In this document: positions 22,801-34,435 of the stretch, piece by piece
Position numbering within the stretch: the first letter of the stretch is position 1
Layout: every line of letters starts with the position of its first letter
Source: Tachypleus tridentatus
Taxonomy: Eukaryota; Arthropoda; Merostomata; Xiphosura; Limulidae
Assembly: GCF_004210375.1 (NCBI RefSeq)
Contig: NW_027467782.1
Location: 23,973,276-24,037,275 of the forward strand
Direction: 5' to 3'
DNA: 64,000 nucleotides
Made by a program: the position numbers and the translations under genes
Notes under the pieces: generated by a model
Seen by the model: the letters and a program-made list of their open reading frames with translations, nothing else
Database searches by the model: none
Told to the model about the DNA's origin: nothing

Positions 22801-25800
22801 GACTGAGGTTTCTCTATATCACCGTTATCTCAAATCTCCTTCCTGTCGCTTTATAACCTAGAAACATCGAACTATATATGAATTCTGTAATAAAAAGTTT
22901 TAAATTACCCATTGTAGAACGTCTGCAAAATTTATTAGCTTCAAGTGGGTTCCTCAGAAATATAAATGCATGAAATAGATTATTACAATAATGTTAAAAG
23001 TACTTACAAGGAATTATTACTTTAGAGATAACATGAAATCAGTTTTTCTTAATTTTAATGAAAGGAAATGTCGATGTTGAAGTGTGGTATGAATAAGTAT
23101 TGGTAAACATATCCACATATAATTACTTTAAATGTTACCATCAATACTACACTCTTTGTTCGTCCATATACTGATCCATCTAATCAGGACTCCAGTAATG
23201 GGTGATATTGTCCAACCTCAAGGTGCAGATGTTGATATTGACAGCCATAATATACTCTTGGAAGATGTATCACATTCCATTAGTTGATGCTAAAGATGCC
23301 CTGAAAAGAGTTATTTCAGGGCAGTGATGAAGACGAATGCGTAATCTTATCGGTACTCCTGTAATAAACATACAGTATTAGTGAGAGGCTGTCACTGATG
23401 TTCATAGCAATAATACTTTATAGTTTATAGGGATTAGTAAGCCATATCAAAACAGTTTTGAATATGCAACCTGTCATATAATGTGACTCAATCTGATATA
23501 ACATTTCTTAAATGGTGTGATGTAACCGAAAATTGGTTGCTTTTGGGAAAGGTATGTAACAGACCTTTCCAATGTAAATTTTTATATGCCCATATCATGA
23601 AAATATATTCAAATGAGAATTTAAATTTTTCGAAACAAAGATATTTATTGTACGTAAGAGCATCGAAGAAATAATTTTGGTTTGCCAGAATAATTCGGAA
23701 ATAGACCTACAACAAGTCGTACGAACACAAATGTCAGAGATAAAAACCGCTGAAGTGTCCCAGGCGATGGTACGTAAAAAAATATCTCAGTCTTCTAACC
23801 GCTGAGTAATTAGATAGATATGCATGTTATTGTACACACAGACACACCAGTCACCTCACTGATGTAAGAATTATAGATTTCTATGTGATCAGAGACTAGA
23901 TGGATTATGGTAAACCTGTAGAGAGAAGTGATGAGGCTCCAAAGTTATTTTGATATAATGAACTCAACTTGTGAATGTTGAAGCAAAATCTTTGTACTCT
24001 AAAGATACAAATCATATCTACGAAGTTTTTTGAGAACGTATTTTGAATAAACAATACTATAAATTTACAGTGAAAGGTGTTAGATCGCTATATTATTTAT
24101 CTTGATAAATCCGCAAAAAATTAAGGATTTGGTTTTATATTAAATTTAAATGAAAAATTTTCTCAGGAATGCATTTCATCCAATTTCTGCATTATAAGGA
24201 TATTATTTGATATTTTGTTGTTTGCAAGACACAATCATACACTGATACATTTTACGAACGTAATATTCCCAAAATAACCTGTATTTTCATAACTGATATT
24301 AACATAAACAATAACAACAGTTCAACGTTTAACTGTGACAAATAAGAATTTTGCAAGGGAAACACCAACGGAAATCAAATGTACCTATAGAAAACATAAA
24401 AAAAAAAGATCGTGTGTAATTTCATAAACTTCCAAGTTTGTGTGATTAGTTTCATTAGTTAACTCCATTAGTAAGTACATAAAAGAAACAAAAGTCTACT
24501 GTTAAGAAACTGTTTTGACACGTTTTATTTTTCTCACGAAAAGTAACATTAATGTTGTTATTTTACAACATTATTTATTTTAATATTATTGTGAAAACCT
24601 TAAAATTCCAACGGTGACACAAAACGTGCTAATAAAAATATTAACTCTCTGTTGTTTCTCCAGTGTATGTTCCAGCCGAGAATCTCAACTGTACTCGTGG
24701 ATACCAAAGAGATGTTAACAGGTGTTGTAAGTATATATGATACTCAATTACTTTAAACTGTTCACATTAAACACAAATAGATGAAAGACTTTTAAAAATA
24801 TGGAATTTTAGTTCAACACATATGTTTTTTGATACTAAAGACGTTGTTAGAACAATAAAATTAACACTGGGTAAATAAATGTTTAGTTTTGTACTTTTAA
24901 CGCTTTTAGATCCATGTCCTCCTGGTCACTATGACAATGGATTCCAAACTCACTGCCTGCCGTGTCCAGGAGGGACTTACATGGCATCTTTTTGCTGCTG
25001 ACGCCTGTGTAGCTTGTCCTGATGACGAAATTACTGATGAAGAAGGAGCTGATAATAAAGATCTTTGTAGAAGTAATGGAACAAAAGGGTTTTAAAGTTT
25101 TCTTTTATTGTTTCCTTAACATTTTAAAAATGTTTATTTTTGTTCATGCAGATTGTTATAATACGATACTTCTTCATAACTTTCATGGTTTTTAATGCAT
25201 TAAAAAGATTTGGTTTTACTGAGAAATCCTACTACTCGTTTTTAAAGATGAGCTCAAACATTTACGACAAATAGCATTGAATAGCTGTCTTACCTCCAGT
25301 ATATCATTTCAAAATTATGAACGGCTAACGCTGAAAGTCCTCGTTCAGCTATCCGCGAAATTGAAAAACAAACAAATATAACGGTGTCTCAATATCACAT
25401 CTGTGTGCGTCACATTATTACTAAAAAGACGTAAAGATATTTAACTAAAACAGTGTATGTCCCAAATCTATGTTTAATATGTTTATTTTGTGTGCATAAT
25501 GTCGTTTTTGTAATAAAATACAGTAATTTGTCCAAATACAAAACAAATGTTTTAAAATACGATTATAACAACATTGGATTATCAAAACGTTAGCAGTGTC
25601 TCATGAGTACTCAATAAAACTATTAGAAAGAATTGTTACCAAGTAAACGAAAAACTTCATGAGCAGTGACGTACGACGTTCAGTGTTTGTAGTCAAAATG
25701 GTATCGTTATTTATCTGGGAAATTTAGAGTAAAGAGAAATTTGTAAAAATTACTGTTTTTAATAGTGTTGTAAAGACGCAGAAACTACCATTCAGTGGAT

Positions 25801-28634
25801 ACGATTCTATAGTAAAATATAATTATGCACCATAATAAGTGAAGCTGTTAATTATAAAACTTAACACAGTAAGTGAATACCCATTAAACAAACTGACTTT
25901 ATTAAGTAGTCAATGGAAAGACAGTTTGTTTAATTTGTGTTATACATCTTTACAGTTTTAATGAATCTAAATTGATTTAACTCACTGTGTTATACTGAGT
26001 TGTATAATATGTCAATTATCGTAAAGAAAATGTCTAGATTTTTCTTATATAGTCTGATCACGTGTGTTTGGAATGAAAAGCCAGTAGGTTTCTTGCTATG
26101 TTGTCTAACAATGTAAATATGTTGGAAAACCTAACTGATTTCCTGTTATATAACTATATAGTTGTTGTTATTATATAAATGTACTACTTGTCTACTAGTA
26201 AGGAGCTCAAATAATATAACAGGCGTCATTTTTCTTTGCTAATTATCTGTTTAACGTGTAAAGAAAAATGTATATTTACAGTTGGCAAATTGTAAAGGTT
26301 GTTATCAATGTTTAATATGAAAATATATTATAAGTGTAAGAAATTTCATATTTATTTAATTGAAATTTTAATATGTTAATGAAGATTATTGTTGAACTTA
26401 AAGAATTATACACATTACTATTGTTAACTTACATTTGAAGTTTTATTTTTCTGTTTTACGTGACCGGTGGAGTACGTAAACTGATTTTAAATACGACTCT
26501 CTGTCTTAAGATCGAATTGAAGTGGTTTCGAAGGCTACGCTTCACTTGACTTCAAAATCTACAGTTCCAAGATGTGCTTGGCGAACAGCACTCATTTTGA
26601 TGTGTCTTACTGCTTTGTGGTAAGTTACGACTGTAAGTTTTAACTGTGACGCATTATCCATAGCTTATTTAATTACAATATGTATTTTAATGGACTTGAA
26701 ACACGTGATTCTTATTTATTTATTTTCTGTAATGATCATGCAGCGTACTTTGTTTTTCTACACCTGGAAATATAAACCTCGGGAAGAACGGAATGTTTTG
26801 AAAAACCGTGTCGAACACAAACAGCTTGGTGATGAAAAGATAACCACTGATGAATTGGATATTTTGGAGGCTATGCCACTGATCCCTGAATGTGAGAAGA
26901 AGGTCTCTGAAAAGAATGTTAAGAAGACAAAAACTAATATACTAAGAAAGAAAAGAGTGACCAAACGAACAACCCTGGAGACGATATATGAAAACGACCT
27001 TGAAGAAAGGAATACTTTGGTTCGAAATTCAATTAAGTTCTTATTCATCTTACGTAATAATTAATATTTGATGCAAGTAAATTCACATTTTTACAGTTAA
27101 AAAAAAGATGCGTTCAGAGAATCTTTAATGTTCAGAGTCGTTTGAATGCGTGCAATTTTTTCTCCAAAATAGACTTATACATGTTCGATACCATTGAGGT
27201 CTAATAAGTCTATATGCTAGTTAAATTGATGAATCACCTCTTCTTCAATCTTAGTACATGTTGGAAGACAATTACCATCCATTAAACTGAACACAGAGCC
27301 AATCATAACAATATATGATTGTGTAAGAAGTTCGCATTACCTTTACTGATGTCCATAGCATTAATAACATATGGAAAACATAAAGATCAGAATGCCCTTT
27401 CGTAATTTTTTATTCACATACATACTACCATTACTGATAATAAAAGCGAATTATTTTGTACGTTAGTGGCACCATAATATATCATTTCCGCTCATATTGC
27501 TCACTTTATTTCGTTTTTTAACTGTATGTACAATGAAATGACGTCATGTTGGAGCTTTGAACATCTGATTCAGATATTATCAGGTTACACATAATCGGTA
27601 TATAACGGCAACCTGCTTTAAAGGTGGATTGGGACCTTCTTAGCCAAGTACCAGTGTATTTGTGCCATTTTGTTGCAAGTGGTTCTACTATATCTTGTCA
27701 ATGACGCTTTGAGACATTTTACAACAGTTTTTTTTCTTATTTTGACTGTCAGCCAACTTTCATTGGTCTGAAAGACATTTAGTGAAATATCCAGTTCTCT
27801 TCTTTGACCTTACTAAGTTTATTGATTGTTTTAAAATGCTATAAGGTGCGTGATTTATTCCAAAGCAAAAAAATAAGACAGTTTGAAAACAGTTTAAACT
27901 TTCTCTCTGTAACATAAGGTAAATAACCAGTCGTTTGAAGTTCAGATCACATAACTTTTCATGTTTAATTTATATAACAACAAATTGAGTAGAACACTTA
28001 ACATTTAATTATAAACGTACTTTCATCTTGTCTAGTTATATAACAATAAATTGAGTAGAACACTTGACATTTAATTATAAACTGCACTTTCATCTTGTCT
28101 AGTTATATAACAATAAATTGAGTAGAACACTTGACGTTTAATTATAACCGCACTTTCATTTTGTCTAGTTATATAACAATAAATTGAGTGGAACACTTGA
28201 CATTTAATTGTTACCGTACTTTCATCTTGTCTAGACAATAATATAAACAATCTAGTTATTTTGTGAATGTGTAAAATATAAAATGGAAAACAGTATTTAA
28301 GCTATTGTCTGCTGTATATCATTCTTTATTCACTGCGTGAAACAATGTTTGAAATAGTTTTTCTAGTTTCCAGAAAACATTTATGAGATAACTGAAACCA
28401 ATTTCATAATTTATAATTTTATAGAAACATTTATTTGGTTTTATGCATGTTATAGTAAAATTATTGCTCAAATTTTGAGTGTTGCACCACTAAACATAAC
28501 TATATTCTACATCTCTTCAGAGAGAAACACCAGCGTCAAAACAAGGAAAAGCTATTAAAGAATATATCCAGCGACCTCTGTTTCCTAGAAATGTGAACAA
28601 TTACGATGAACTTATTATCGTTAAAACCAAATAG
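19595..28634 (+). CDS. Ig plus cysteine-rich (GCC2/GCC3-type) single-pass membrane protein gene, right copy
   Basis: Proposed exons: 19595-19882 (signal peptide, Ig), 24664-24726, 24910-25072 (cysteine-rich module), 26565-26619 (membrane segment), 26744 to about 27050 (tail) and 28521-28634 (C terminus, stop TAG). Junction phases agree: phase 1 at the first three introns, giving HDVR-VYVPAENLNC, DVNRC-YPCPPGHY and LCR-IPRCAW. The cysteine spacing resembles the GCC2/GCC3 (ephrin-receptor-like) family, so a cell-surface receptor is inferred. Three single-base frame problems occur: an A-run loss near 19755, a T-run gain near 24990 and an off-frame join into 26744. They are either consensus errors or decay. 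The last tail-exon donor is uncertain. The first exon lies in the palindrome and the rest outside it. Confidence 0.6.
20353..20631 (+). mobile_element. SINE-1 copy (right arm)
   Basis: Mirror of 2581-2856, forward orientation, head at GGCATGGCCAAGCG and tail AAACAAACAAACC. Confidence 0.88.
21048..21175 (+). mobile_element. SINE-2, right arm
   Basis: Mirror of 2050-2155, in forward orientation, with box-A-like GACAGCGGTAAGTC and box-B-like AGTTCGATTGCC. Confidence 0.7.
21209..21555. mobile_element. Foldback MITE (right arm)
   Basis: Mirror of 1648-1995, making a palindrome nested inside the larger palindrome. The outer end near 21220-21245 carries extra differences from the left-arm copy. 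Confidence 0.75.
21811..22087 (-). mobile_element. SINE-1 copy (right arm)
   Basis: Mirror of the copy at 1112-1390. The anticodon-arm portion of the head differs from the left-arm copy, one of the more divergent spots between the arms. Confidence 0.9.
22420..22730 (-). mobile_element. Decayed Penelope-like element C-terminal fragment (right arm)
   Basis: Mirror of 480-790. The minus strand stays open for about 80 codons, with the relic HVF...QINI portion, and ends just before the NQYKETLLYLY-like block. It shares the arm's history and is not an independent insertion. Confidence 0.55.
24664..25072 (+). CDS. Exons 2 and 3: cysteine-rich GCC2/GCC3-like module
   Basis: Exon 2 (24664-24726) encodes VYVPAENLNCTRGYQRDVN then RC. 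Exon 3 (24910-25072) encodes YPCPPGHYDNGFQTHC, then LPCPGGTYMASF, and after a one-base shift in a T run AADACVACPDDEITDEEGA to DLCR. Both have canonical AG and GT borders and phase-1 ends, as expected for shuffled extracellular modules. The C-P-P-G-x-Y and C-x-x-C-P-G-G-x-Y pattern fits the GCC2/GCC3 family. Without removing one T the exon stops at a TGA near 24999. Confidence 0.68.
26565..27060 (+). CDS. Exons 4 and 5: membrane segment and basic cytoplasmic tail
   Basis: Exon 4 (26565-26619, AG/GT borders) gives PRCAWRTALILMCLTALW, the start of a membrane helix. From 26744, after an AG, another frame gives RTLFFYTWKYKPREERN and a long charged region rich in Lys, Glu and Thr (DELDILEAMPLIPECEKK, KKTKTNILRKKRVTKR). 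The direct join is off by one base. The tail is typical of a cytoplasmic segment with basic clusters, and I do not recognise a domain. The open frame ends at 27061-27063. Confidence 0.5.
27962..28240. repeat. Minisatellite, about 67-bp unit, 4 copies
   Basis: Repeats of AGTTATATAACAATAAATTG followed by AGTAGAACACTTGACATTTA and a CTTTCATCTTGTCT end. Copies differ by a few substitutions. It lies in the last intron of the Ig gene. Confidence 0.9.
28521..28634 (+). CDS. Probable C-terminal exon of the Ig gene
   Basis: Begins after a pyrimidine-rich AG acceptor (CATCTCTTCAG) and encodes RETPASKQGKAIKEYIQRPL, then FPRNVNNYDELIIVKTK and a TAG stop. It is a phase-0 start. The matching donor in exon 5 is not certain, so membership in this gene is inferred from position and the charged composition. 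Confidence 0.42.
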   Translation, partial: RETPASKQGKAIKEYIQRPLFPRNVNNYDELIIVKTK

Positions 28635-29925
28635 TAAACAAGAACGATCGAAAAAAAAGGTTGTTATTCCCCATTGAAAATTCTGACAGCCAAGATACGT
28701 TTATCATTGGAAAAGTTCGGAAACAAACCTGATTTTTCTCTCAAAACTGAGAAATAGAATTAATAAACGAATTTATAAAACAGCCATTGTTAATATGTTC
28801 ACTCTAGAGTTAAGAGAAATCAAGATGGATTTTACCTCCACACTATACAAGTGGTTAATGGGATTGATACTTATAAAATTGCACAAAATTTTTAAATTCA
28901 GTATCATTGATATTATTGGGTTATCAGAAACTTACATGGTAATTTAACTATTTACGTTTATGTTCAAGTAAATTAAATATAAACTCTAAAAACTTAGTCT
29001 TAACATTTTATCGGAACATTCATAACTATTATTGAAATTTAAGAGACTGTGGCTTTAGTTCAACAATTCACAAGCGTTTTTTTCATGTTTTTATTATTCC
29101 TTTTTGCAGCATTTACTTATTACAATATATAATGTTAAAACTTTGTTTATAATATTAAATCAAAAGTAACGAAATGTTTGTATATATATTTTCGCCCATT
29201 TAAATGTAACAGCTATTATACATTAAATGCTCATTTCGGTAATAATTGTGTGTTTGTTTATATTGTTTGTAATATAGCTCTAAGTAAATTTACTGTCATA
29301 ATATAGTCCAGCAATTCACAGTTGTTACACTGAGATTTACATGCAACATTTTTTTTTACTGAAATGTATGATCTACATGAACTTCTTCAATTTCTACGTT
29401 TAATGTGTTTGACATAGTTGATTACTTCGCTTAAGCCAGTTTATTGCATTGCCTTCAATTATTACACATTGATAATTTTCTTGTGCTTTATCTACATGTT
29501 GGATTACGTATTAATTATACAACATTTTCAGTAGAATTGTTGTGATATGCCTATGACATATTCTGTTCTTATCTTACAGTTTATATTTATCGTTTTCAAA
29601 TGGTACTCAGTGATTAACGTGTAACACTGTTAAGATATAATTTACATGCACCATTTTCGGTTATTAAAGTATTATTGACATGTGTCATCTTTCACAGAGT
29701 GACGTGTAGCTGTTAGAGGTTGCGTCACACTGATTGTTACAGTTTATGCCTGAAATCAATAAACTAAAAGTTGAAATACATTTTTACTTTGTGTCTCTCA
29801 AATGTGCTGGAACTCTAAATAAAGATAGCTTAACTGACTCGACCATAGTTAACTAGTTCACGTGTTTCACGTGCATGTATAGCGTGTCCTCTGCATAAGG
29901 AACAAGACTCTTTCCATCATCTGAT
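28635..29925. other. No gene seen
   Basis: AT-rich intergenic sequence. An AATAAA-type signal appears at 29758, about 1.1 kb downstream of the stop. No domain-bearing frame. Confidence 0.5.
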
Positions 29926-29929
29926 AATG

Positions 29930-30085
29930 AATGAATGAATGTCGTCGGTGTTTGGGTACATACCCTGGAGGGTCAGGTTCTCTAAGACTTCTTCCTCCAA
30001 CATCTGATAACATGGAGACATGTTTTGTTTTTTGAAAAGGACGCCAGTCTTCCATAGGAAGGTCGTGTAAGTTAATAATCAACTA
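29930..30085 (-). mobile_element. Probable retroelement fragment ending at the assembly gap
   Basis: The minus-strand frame carries GGRSLREPDPPGYVPKHRRH. A related reading, RSCAPDHPGYLKIKH, occurs next to LINE sequence at 31985-32040, so both look like the same repeat family. The direct repeat GAATGAATGAATG occurs at 29928-29941. The fragment lies about 45 bases from the N run. Identity of the family is not certain. Confidence 0.4.
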
Positions 30086-30129
30086 GAATTTTTCTTATCA
30101 TCAAATTCAATACACGTGCTCTGCCTGTA

Positions 30130-30629
30130 NNNNNNNNNNNNNNNNNNNNNNNNNNNNNNNNNNNNNNNNNNNNNNNNNNNNNNNNNNNNNNNNNNNNNNN
30201 NNNNNNNNNNNNNNNNNNNNNNNNNNNNNNNNNNNNNNNNNNNNNNNNNNNNNNNNNNNNNNNNNNNNNNNNNNNNNNNNNNNNNNNNNNNNNNNNNNNN
30301 NNNNNNNNNNNNNNNNNNNNNNNNNNNNNNNNNNNNNNNNNNNNNNNNNNNNNNNNNNNNNNNNNNNNNNNNNNNNNNNNNNNNNNNNNNNNNNNNNNNN
30401 NNNNNNNNNNNNNNNNNNNNNNNNNNNNNNNNNNNNNNNNNNNNNNNNNNNNNNNNNNNNNNNNNNNNNNNNNNNNNNNNNNNNNNNNNNNNNNNNNNNN
30501 NNNNNNNNNNNNNNNNNNNNNNNNNNNNNNNNNNNNNNNNNNNNNNNNNNNNNNNNNNNNNNNNNNNNNNNNNNNNNNNNNNNNNNNNNNNNNNNNNNNN
30601 NNNNNNNNNNNNNNNNNNNNNNNNNNNNN
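30130..30629. other. Assembly gap (500 N)
   Basis: Exactly 500 undetermined bases, the size of a conventional placeholder, so the true distance is unknown. Long open frames drawn across it are meaningless. Confidence 1.
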
Positions 30630-30727
30630 TGAACTCTCTTGGATACCGATTTTGCAATGTAAAACGGTGTTCTGTACATCGCTGGAGGCGGTTCGACGAG
30701 AGAAATAAAACACTTCTTTTAAATGCG

Positions 30728-30850
30728 CCTCCGGTTGGGTCAGCGGCATGACTGCAGACTTACAACGCTAAAACACGAGTTTCGATACCCGTGGTGGGCA
30801 GAGCACAGATTTCCTATTGTGTAGCTTTGTGCTTATTACAAAACAAAATC
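30728..30850 (+). mobile_element. SINE-2 copy
   Basis: Reads GGTTGGGTCAGCGGCATGAC, ACTTACAACGCTAAAACACG, box-B-like GTTTCGATACCCG and TAGCTTTGTGCTTATTAC, with an ACAAAACAAAATC tail. Confidence 0.8.
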
Positions 30851-31476
30851 TTTTTAAATGCGACTGATATTGAGGAGAAGTGGTAGATGCTCTTCGAGCG
30901 ATAAAAACCTTGAGTGTTCTAGAATATTGTCAAATTCAAGATTGTACCAAACTGTCTGTTCAAAAATAACTAAAGAACGCCTAATGTCCAGTATATGACA
31001 ATAGAATCTAAAGAAAATATACTATGCTGAAGCTTGGTGCTGATTTTTTGTGACACAAAAGCGCGATATGATGACGTTCAAAGGGTATCAAGGAGAAGAG
31101 CAACTCCTGGTGAACGGTGGGGCAGGTGAAAGCTGTCTCTCAAGTGGTTTGATGACTTTTTTTGTCACTGTTTTACACGTACTGGACGTGGAAAACATGA
31201 ATCCAGAACAAGTTGAATTTTTTCTACGTGGTATTCTTGAAATTATTACACTTCTTTCACGGACGTGATCCTCTCAATGTATGAAGAACTCTGGGTTTCA
31301 GGATATTTTTCAACATTCGTCAGCGATTAAAAAAATGTAGCGGTTTCCTCAGTGTTCTTCACTCGTGTGAATAAATCGAAATTATTCACTAAAATTATTT
31401 GAAATAAGAGTCGGATTTAAAAGTAATACAAAATCTTAACACTCCGTTATACAAAACATCAAACTGACATAATATC

Positions 31477-31695
31477 TCGCGCCCGAGTCGCGCCAAACAT
31501 GCTCGCTCTCCCAGCCGTGGGGGCGTTATAATTTATGGTCAATCCCACTTTTCGTTGGTGAAAAAGTAGCCCAAGAGTTGGCGGTGGGTGGTGATGACAA
31601 GTTGCCTTCCCTCTAGTCTTACACTGCTAAATTAGAGACGGCTAGCACAGATAGCCCTCGAGTAGCTTTGTGCGAAATTCCAAAAACAAACAAAC
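31477..31695 (+). mobile_element. SINE-1, 5'-truncated, with perfect target-site duplication
   Basis: Starts inside the tRNA head (TCGCGCCCGAGTCGCG) and runs through the core to a CAAACAAACAAAC tail. The 16-bp duplication AAACTGACATAATATC flanks it at 31461-31476 and 31696-31711. Confidence 0.95.
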
Positions 31696-31959
31696 AAACT
31701 GACATAATATCACGTTACGTTTCACCAAGTTAACTTATAAAGATGTTGTGACAATTTTACTCAGCATATCTGATAATAAGGAATTCTTTTAAAAAAACAA
31801 CCCTTATGTTGCACAAATTATTTGTAATTATGCCAAACAAAATCAAATTATATAGAGATTAATAATATTTCATAAATAGTGAGAAATAAGAAACAAGATA
31901 TTTATTAATAACAAAATATTTAATTTCTCATAGAACTTACTCGCTTGGCTTCTTCTTTG

Positions 31960-32765
31960 TGGGTATTTGGATATGTTTAATTTTTAAATACCCAGGATGG
32001 TCAGGTGCACAGGACCTCTTCCTCCATTCCTAGTTTTCATGTCGGCTACTTGTAGGAATTTGTTGTTGTTGTAGATTTTGGGCCAGAGTATTTCACAATA
32101 CTCCAACCTTTTTCAGGGCAATGTCCATGTCTTGTGTTGCCCTTTTTTTCATCCTTTATCCACTTTTTTTACTTCTATTCCATTTTTATTTATATTTCTA
32201 CTCGTTTTTTTCACACATATATATATATTTTCCCTTTTTTCATATATATTTAAAGGAAAAATTAAAATAATAAAGAAAAAGAAGAAAGGAAAGAAGAGAA
32301 AAAAATAATAAATAAAAAGCATAAAAAATAAAACTAGTTTTAAGCGTCTAGTGTATGGAAGCCAGCTTGATTTATATTTCTTAAATATATATTTATAGGA
32401 GAGAGGTACTTAGGACTATGTTCATCATGTACGTAGTATCTGTCGAGATCACACATTAAAACATTTTTATGCCAATTTTTATTAAAATAGCTTAGTGCAT
32501 GATGCAAGAGTCTTTCACATATTGGCTCAACGTTTGCATACTTGTGCATGGTACTTTATAGGCTGAACTTGAGATTGAATTTTGTATTTTTTGTACTTTC
32601 TGTAATTGTTTTTGTTATGATTATCCAGGCAGGAGATGTGTATTCTATTATAGGTCTAATGTATGTTTTGTAAATGTTTATTATATTATCAGGTAATGTA
32701 CCTTGATTTTTACCTGAAAGACTTTCATAATTTGCTCTTTTCCAGATTCTGATCAGGATATTGTT
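31960..32765 (-). pseudogene. 5'-truncated LINE: C-terminal end of reverse-transcriptase ORF plus 3' region
   Basis: Minus-strand translation of 32765-32340 gives NILIRIWKRANYESLSG, NIINIYKTYIRPIIEYTSPA, and after a frame break HKYANVEPICERLLHHALSY then FNKNWHKNVLMCDL. The YKTYIRPIIEYTSPAW and ANVEPICERL-type blocks are hallmarks of the region after the RT fingers and palm in Jockey/CR1-like non-LTR retrotransposons. The catalytic part is missing. The downstream 3' region is A/T-biased, with simple sequence at 32140-32310. It abuts a SINE-1 at 32780. Confidence 0.68.
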
Positions 32766-32779
32766 TGTGTGCTGTATCC

Positions 32780-32933
32780 ACCACCAACTCTTTGGCTACT
32801 CTTTTACCAACAAAAATTGGGATTGACCGTCATATTATAACACCCCCACGACTGATAGCGCGAGCATGTTTGGCGCGACCCTCGTATTACAAGTCAAACG
32901 CCTTAAGACGCTTGGCCATGCCGGGCCCTGTTG
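32780..32933 (-). mobile_element. SINE-1 fragment lacking its tail
   Basis: Core and head present (ACCAACTCTTTGGCTACTC to TTGGCCATGCCGGGCCC). The body and tail are missing where LINE sequence begins. Confidence 0.85.
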
Positions 32934-34110
32934 AAATTTCTTACATATTAAAATACTTAACCAGCGATAAACAGTTAAACAATATGTGGTTATGCATCCA
33001 TTCTTTGATTTGTTATATATAAAATAGAACATAATAATGTAAGCTCAGGTGACACATGGAACACTTGTAGCATATAAACACATGTATCAAGTAACGGTTG
33101 ATGGATATAACAATTTGAAGCTAGAACTACATTTATGTGGCAAACATACGTAGCAGGTGTCAACCATATAATGCATTAGTGATTTATGACAAACAAATGT
33201 AGTACATTACAAAATACGACAGCATCTGTTAACTAGTTAGTTGGTTATTGCCATGAGTAACAGATTACGCAAATGTAAAAGATTATAAAAAGATTATTAC
33301 TGATGTATGTAACAGGTATCGGAGAAAAGGAGCAGACAGCAACAAAGTAGCTGGTTGCCAGGATAGGCAGCATGCAAGAATAGCACTACTACGACGTGCA
33401 GAAAGCATGCAAGAGTCCCGAATAGTCTTTTACTGCGAAAAACATGCACGCGTGTCAACAATCATGTTGCCATGCGACACGTGGCTTGTGTCCTAACAGA
33501 TAATAAGGCGAAAGTGGAAATAGAATCTCTGACAATAATGACATATCAGAAGGTTGTATTTTGTTGAGAATGGTTAACACCACACATTTTGAGGTTAACT
33601 AAACAAGAAATTAACCACTAACTGCACGTCACATGATCATGCACATACGATTCTTAGATCAGAATTTTCCTTAGCTTCTGACACTGTTAACAGTATTGTT
33701 TCATAAGCCTCTGCCACTGCGCAGGTTTCGTTTGGTAAAACAATGAAGGTCAACACATTTAATAACAATTTCTCCCATTACTAGTTCCACAGATTTCATG
33801 TACTAACCTTATATATATCAAAGACAGGTCTAATTTATAATAACACTAAACTGTCAGTTACTTGTTAATCTTTTCTCATAGTGTTTCTCAAATTAATAAA
33901 CTCATTAACTCAGTAATTAAGTACAAACGTCACAGACTTATTAAATATTCAATTGTTGAAACAGTTAAAACGTGAAAACTCCCTCCAGACAAACAATAAC
34001 ACAAACGCGTAAATTAAAAAAAATATAGTCTACAAAAGTATTTTGAGCTCTGAAAATTTTCCCATTTTAAAAGAATATTTATGTCATTAAATGAAAATGA
34101 GAATATAAAA
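32934..34110. other. No gene seen
   Basis: Non-repetitive sequence of mixed composition. No domain-bearing frame. It is downstream (3') of the minus-strand SLC6 remnant. Confidence 0.5.
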
Positions 34111-34117
34111 TTTGTAC

Positions 34118-34435
34118 CTGGCTGTCAAATAACACACATCAACATATTATATGCTCACCCGGCTGTCAAATAACACACATCAACATACTATATGCTCACC
34201 TGGCTATCAAATAACACACATCAACGTATTATATGCTCACCTGGCTATCAAATAACACACGTCAACATATTATATGCTCACCTGGCTATCAATTAACACA
34301 CATCAACATATTATATGTTCACCTGGCTATCAATTAACACACATCAATATATTATATGCTCACCTGGCTATCAAATAACACACATCAACGTATTATATGC
34401 TCACCTGGCTATCAAATAACATACGTCAACATATT
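34118..34435. repeat. Minisatellite, 41-bp unit, about 8 copies
   Basis: Unit CTCACCTGGCTATCAAATAA followed by CACACATCAACATATTATATG. Copies are nearly identical. The array begins exactly where the SLC6 TM8-region exon stops being recognisable. Confidence 0.95.

Larger units (their letters stand above)
12221..23203. repeat. Right arm of the giant inverted repeat
   Basis: Reverse complement of the left arm. At its inner end the SINE at 12221-12484 keeps target-site duplications on both sides (12210-12220 and 12485-12495). The left arm lost the distal one, which suggests this arm and the adjacent spacer are the ancestral arrangement. Beyond 23203 the sequence continues without a partner in the window because the left arm runs off the edge. 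The arm is a mosaic of mobile-element fossils plus the first exon of the Ig-domain gene. Confidence 0.97.
19883..24663. other. Intron 1 of the Ig gene
   Basis: Spans the rest of the right arm (SINEs, foldback MITE, Penelope relic) and 1.4 kb beyond it. The part from 23204 to 24663 is unique in the window and AT-rich, and I see no gene in it. Confidence 0.55.

Noticed and set aside
1-23203. Palindrome as a simple unsplit hairpin (missed-adapter) read
   Set aside because: Not fully excluded, but the 1.2-kb non-palindromic spacer and the asymmetric SINE target-site duplications are not expected from that artefact.
26758-27048. 96-codon minus-strand frame with hydrophobic residues
   Set aside because: Antisense of the charged tail exon of the Ig gene. 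The plus-strand reading has better exon context.
30072-30751. Long open frames on both strands across 30.1-30.75 kb
   Set aside because: They run through 500 N bases. The coding length is an artefact of the gap.
32078-32308. 76-codon hydrophobic frame
   Set aside because: Generated by T-rich and A-rich simple sequence in the LINE 3' region.
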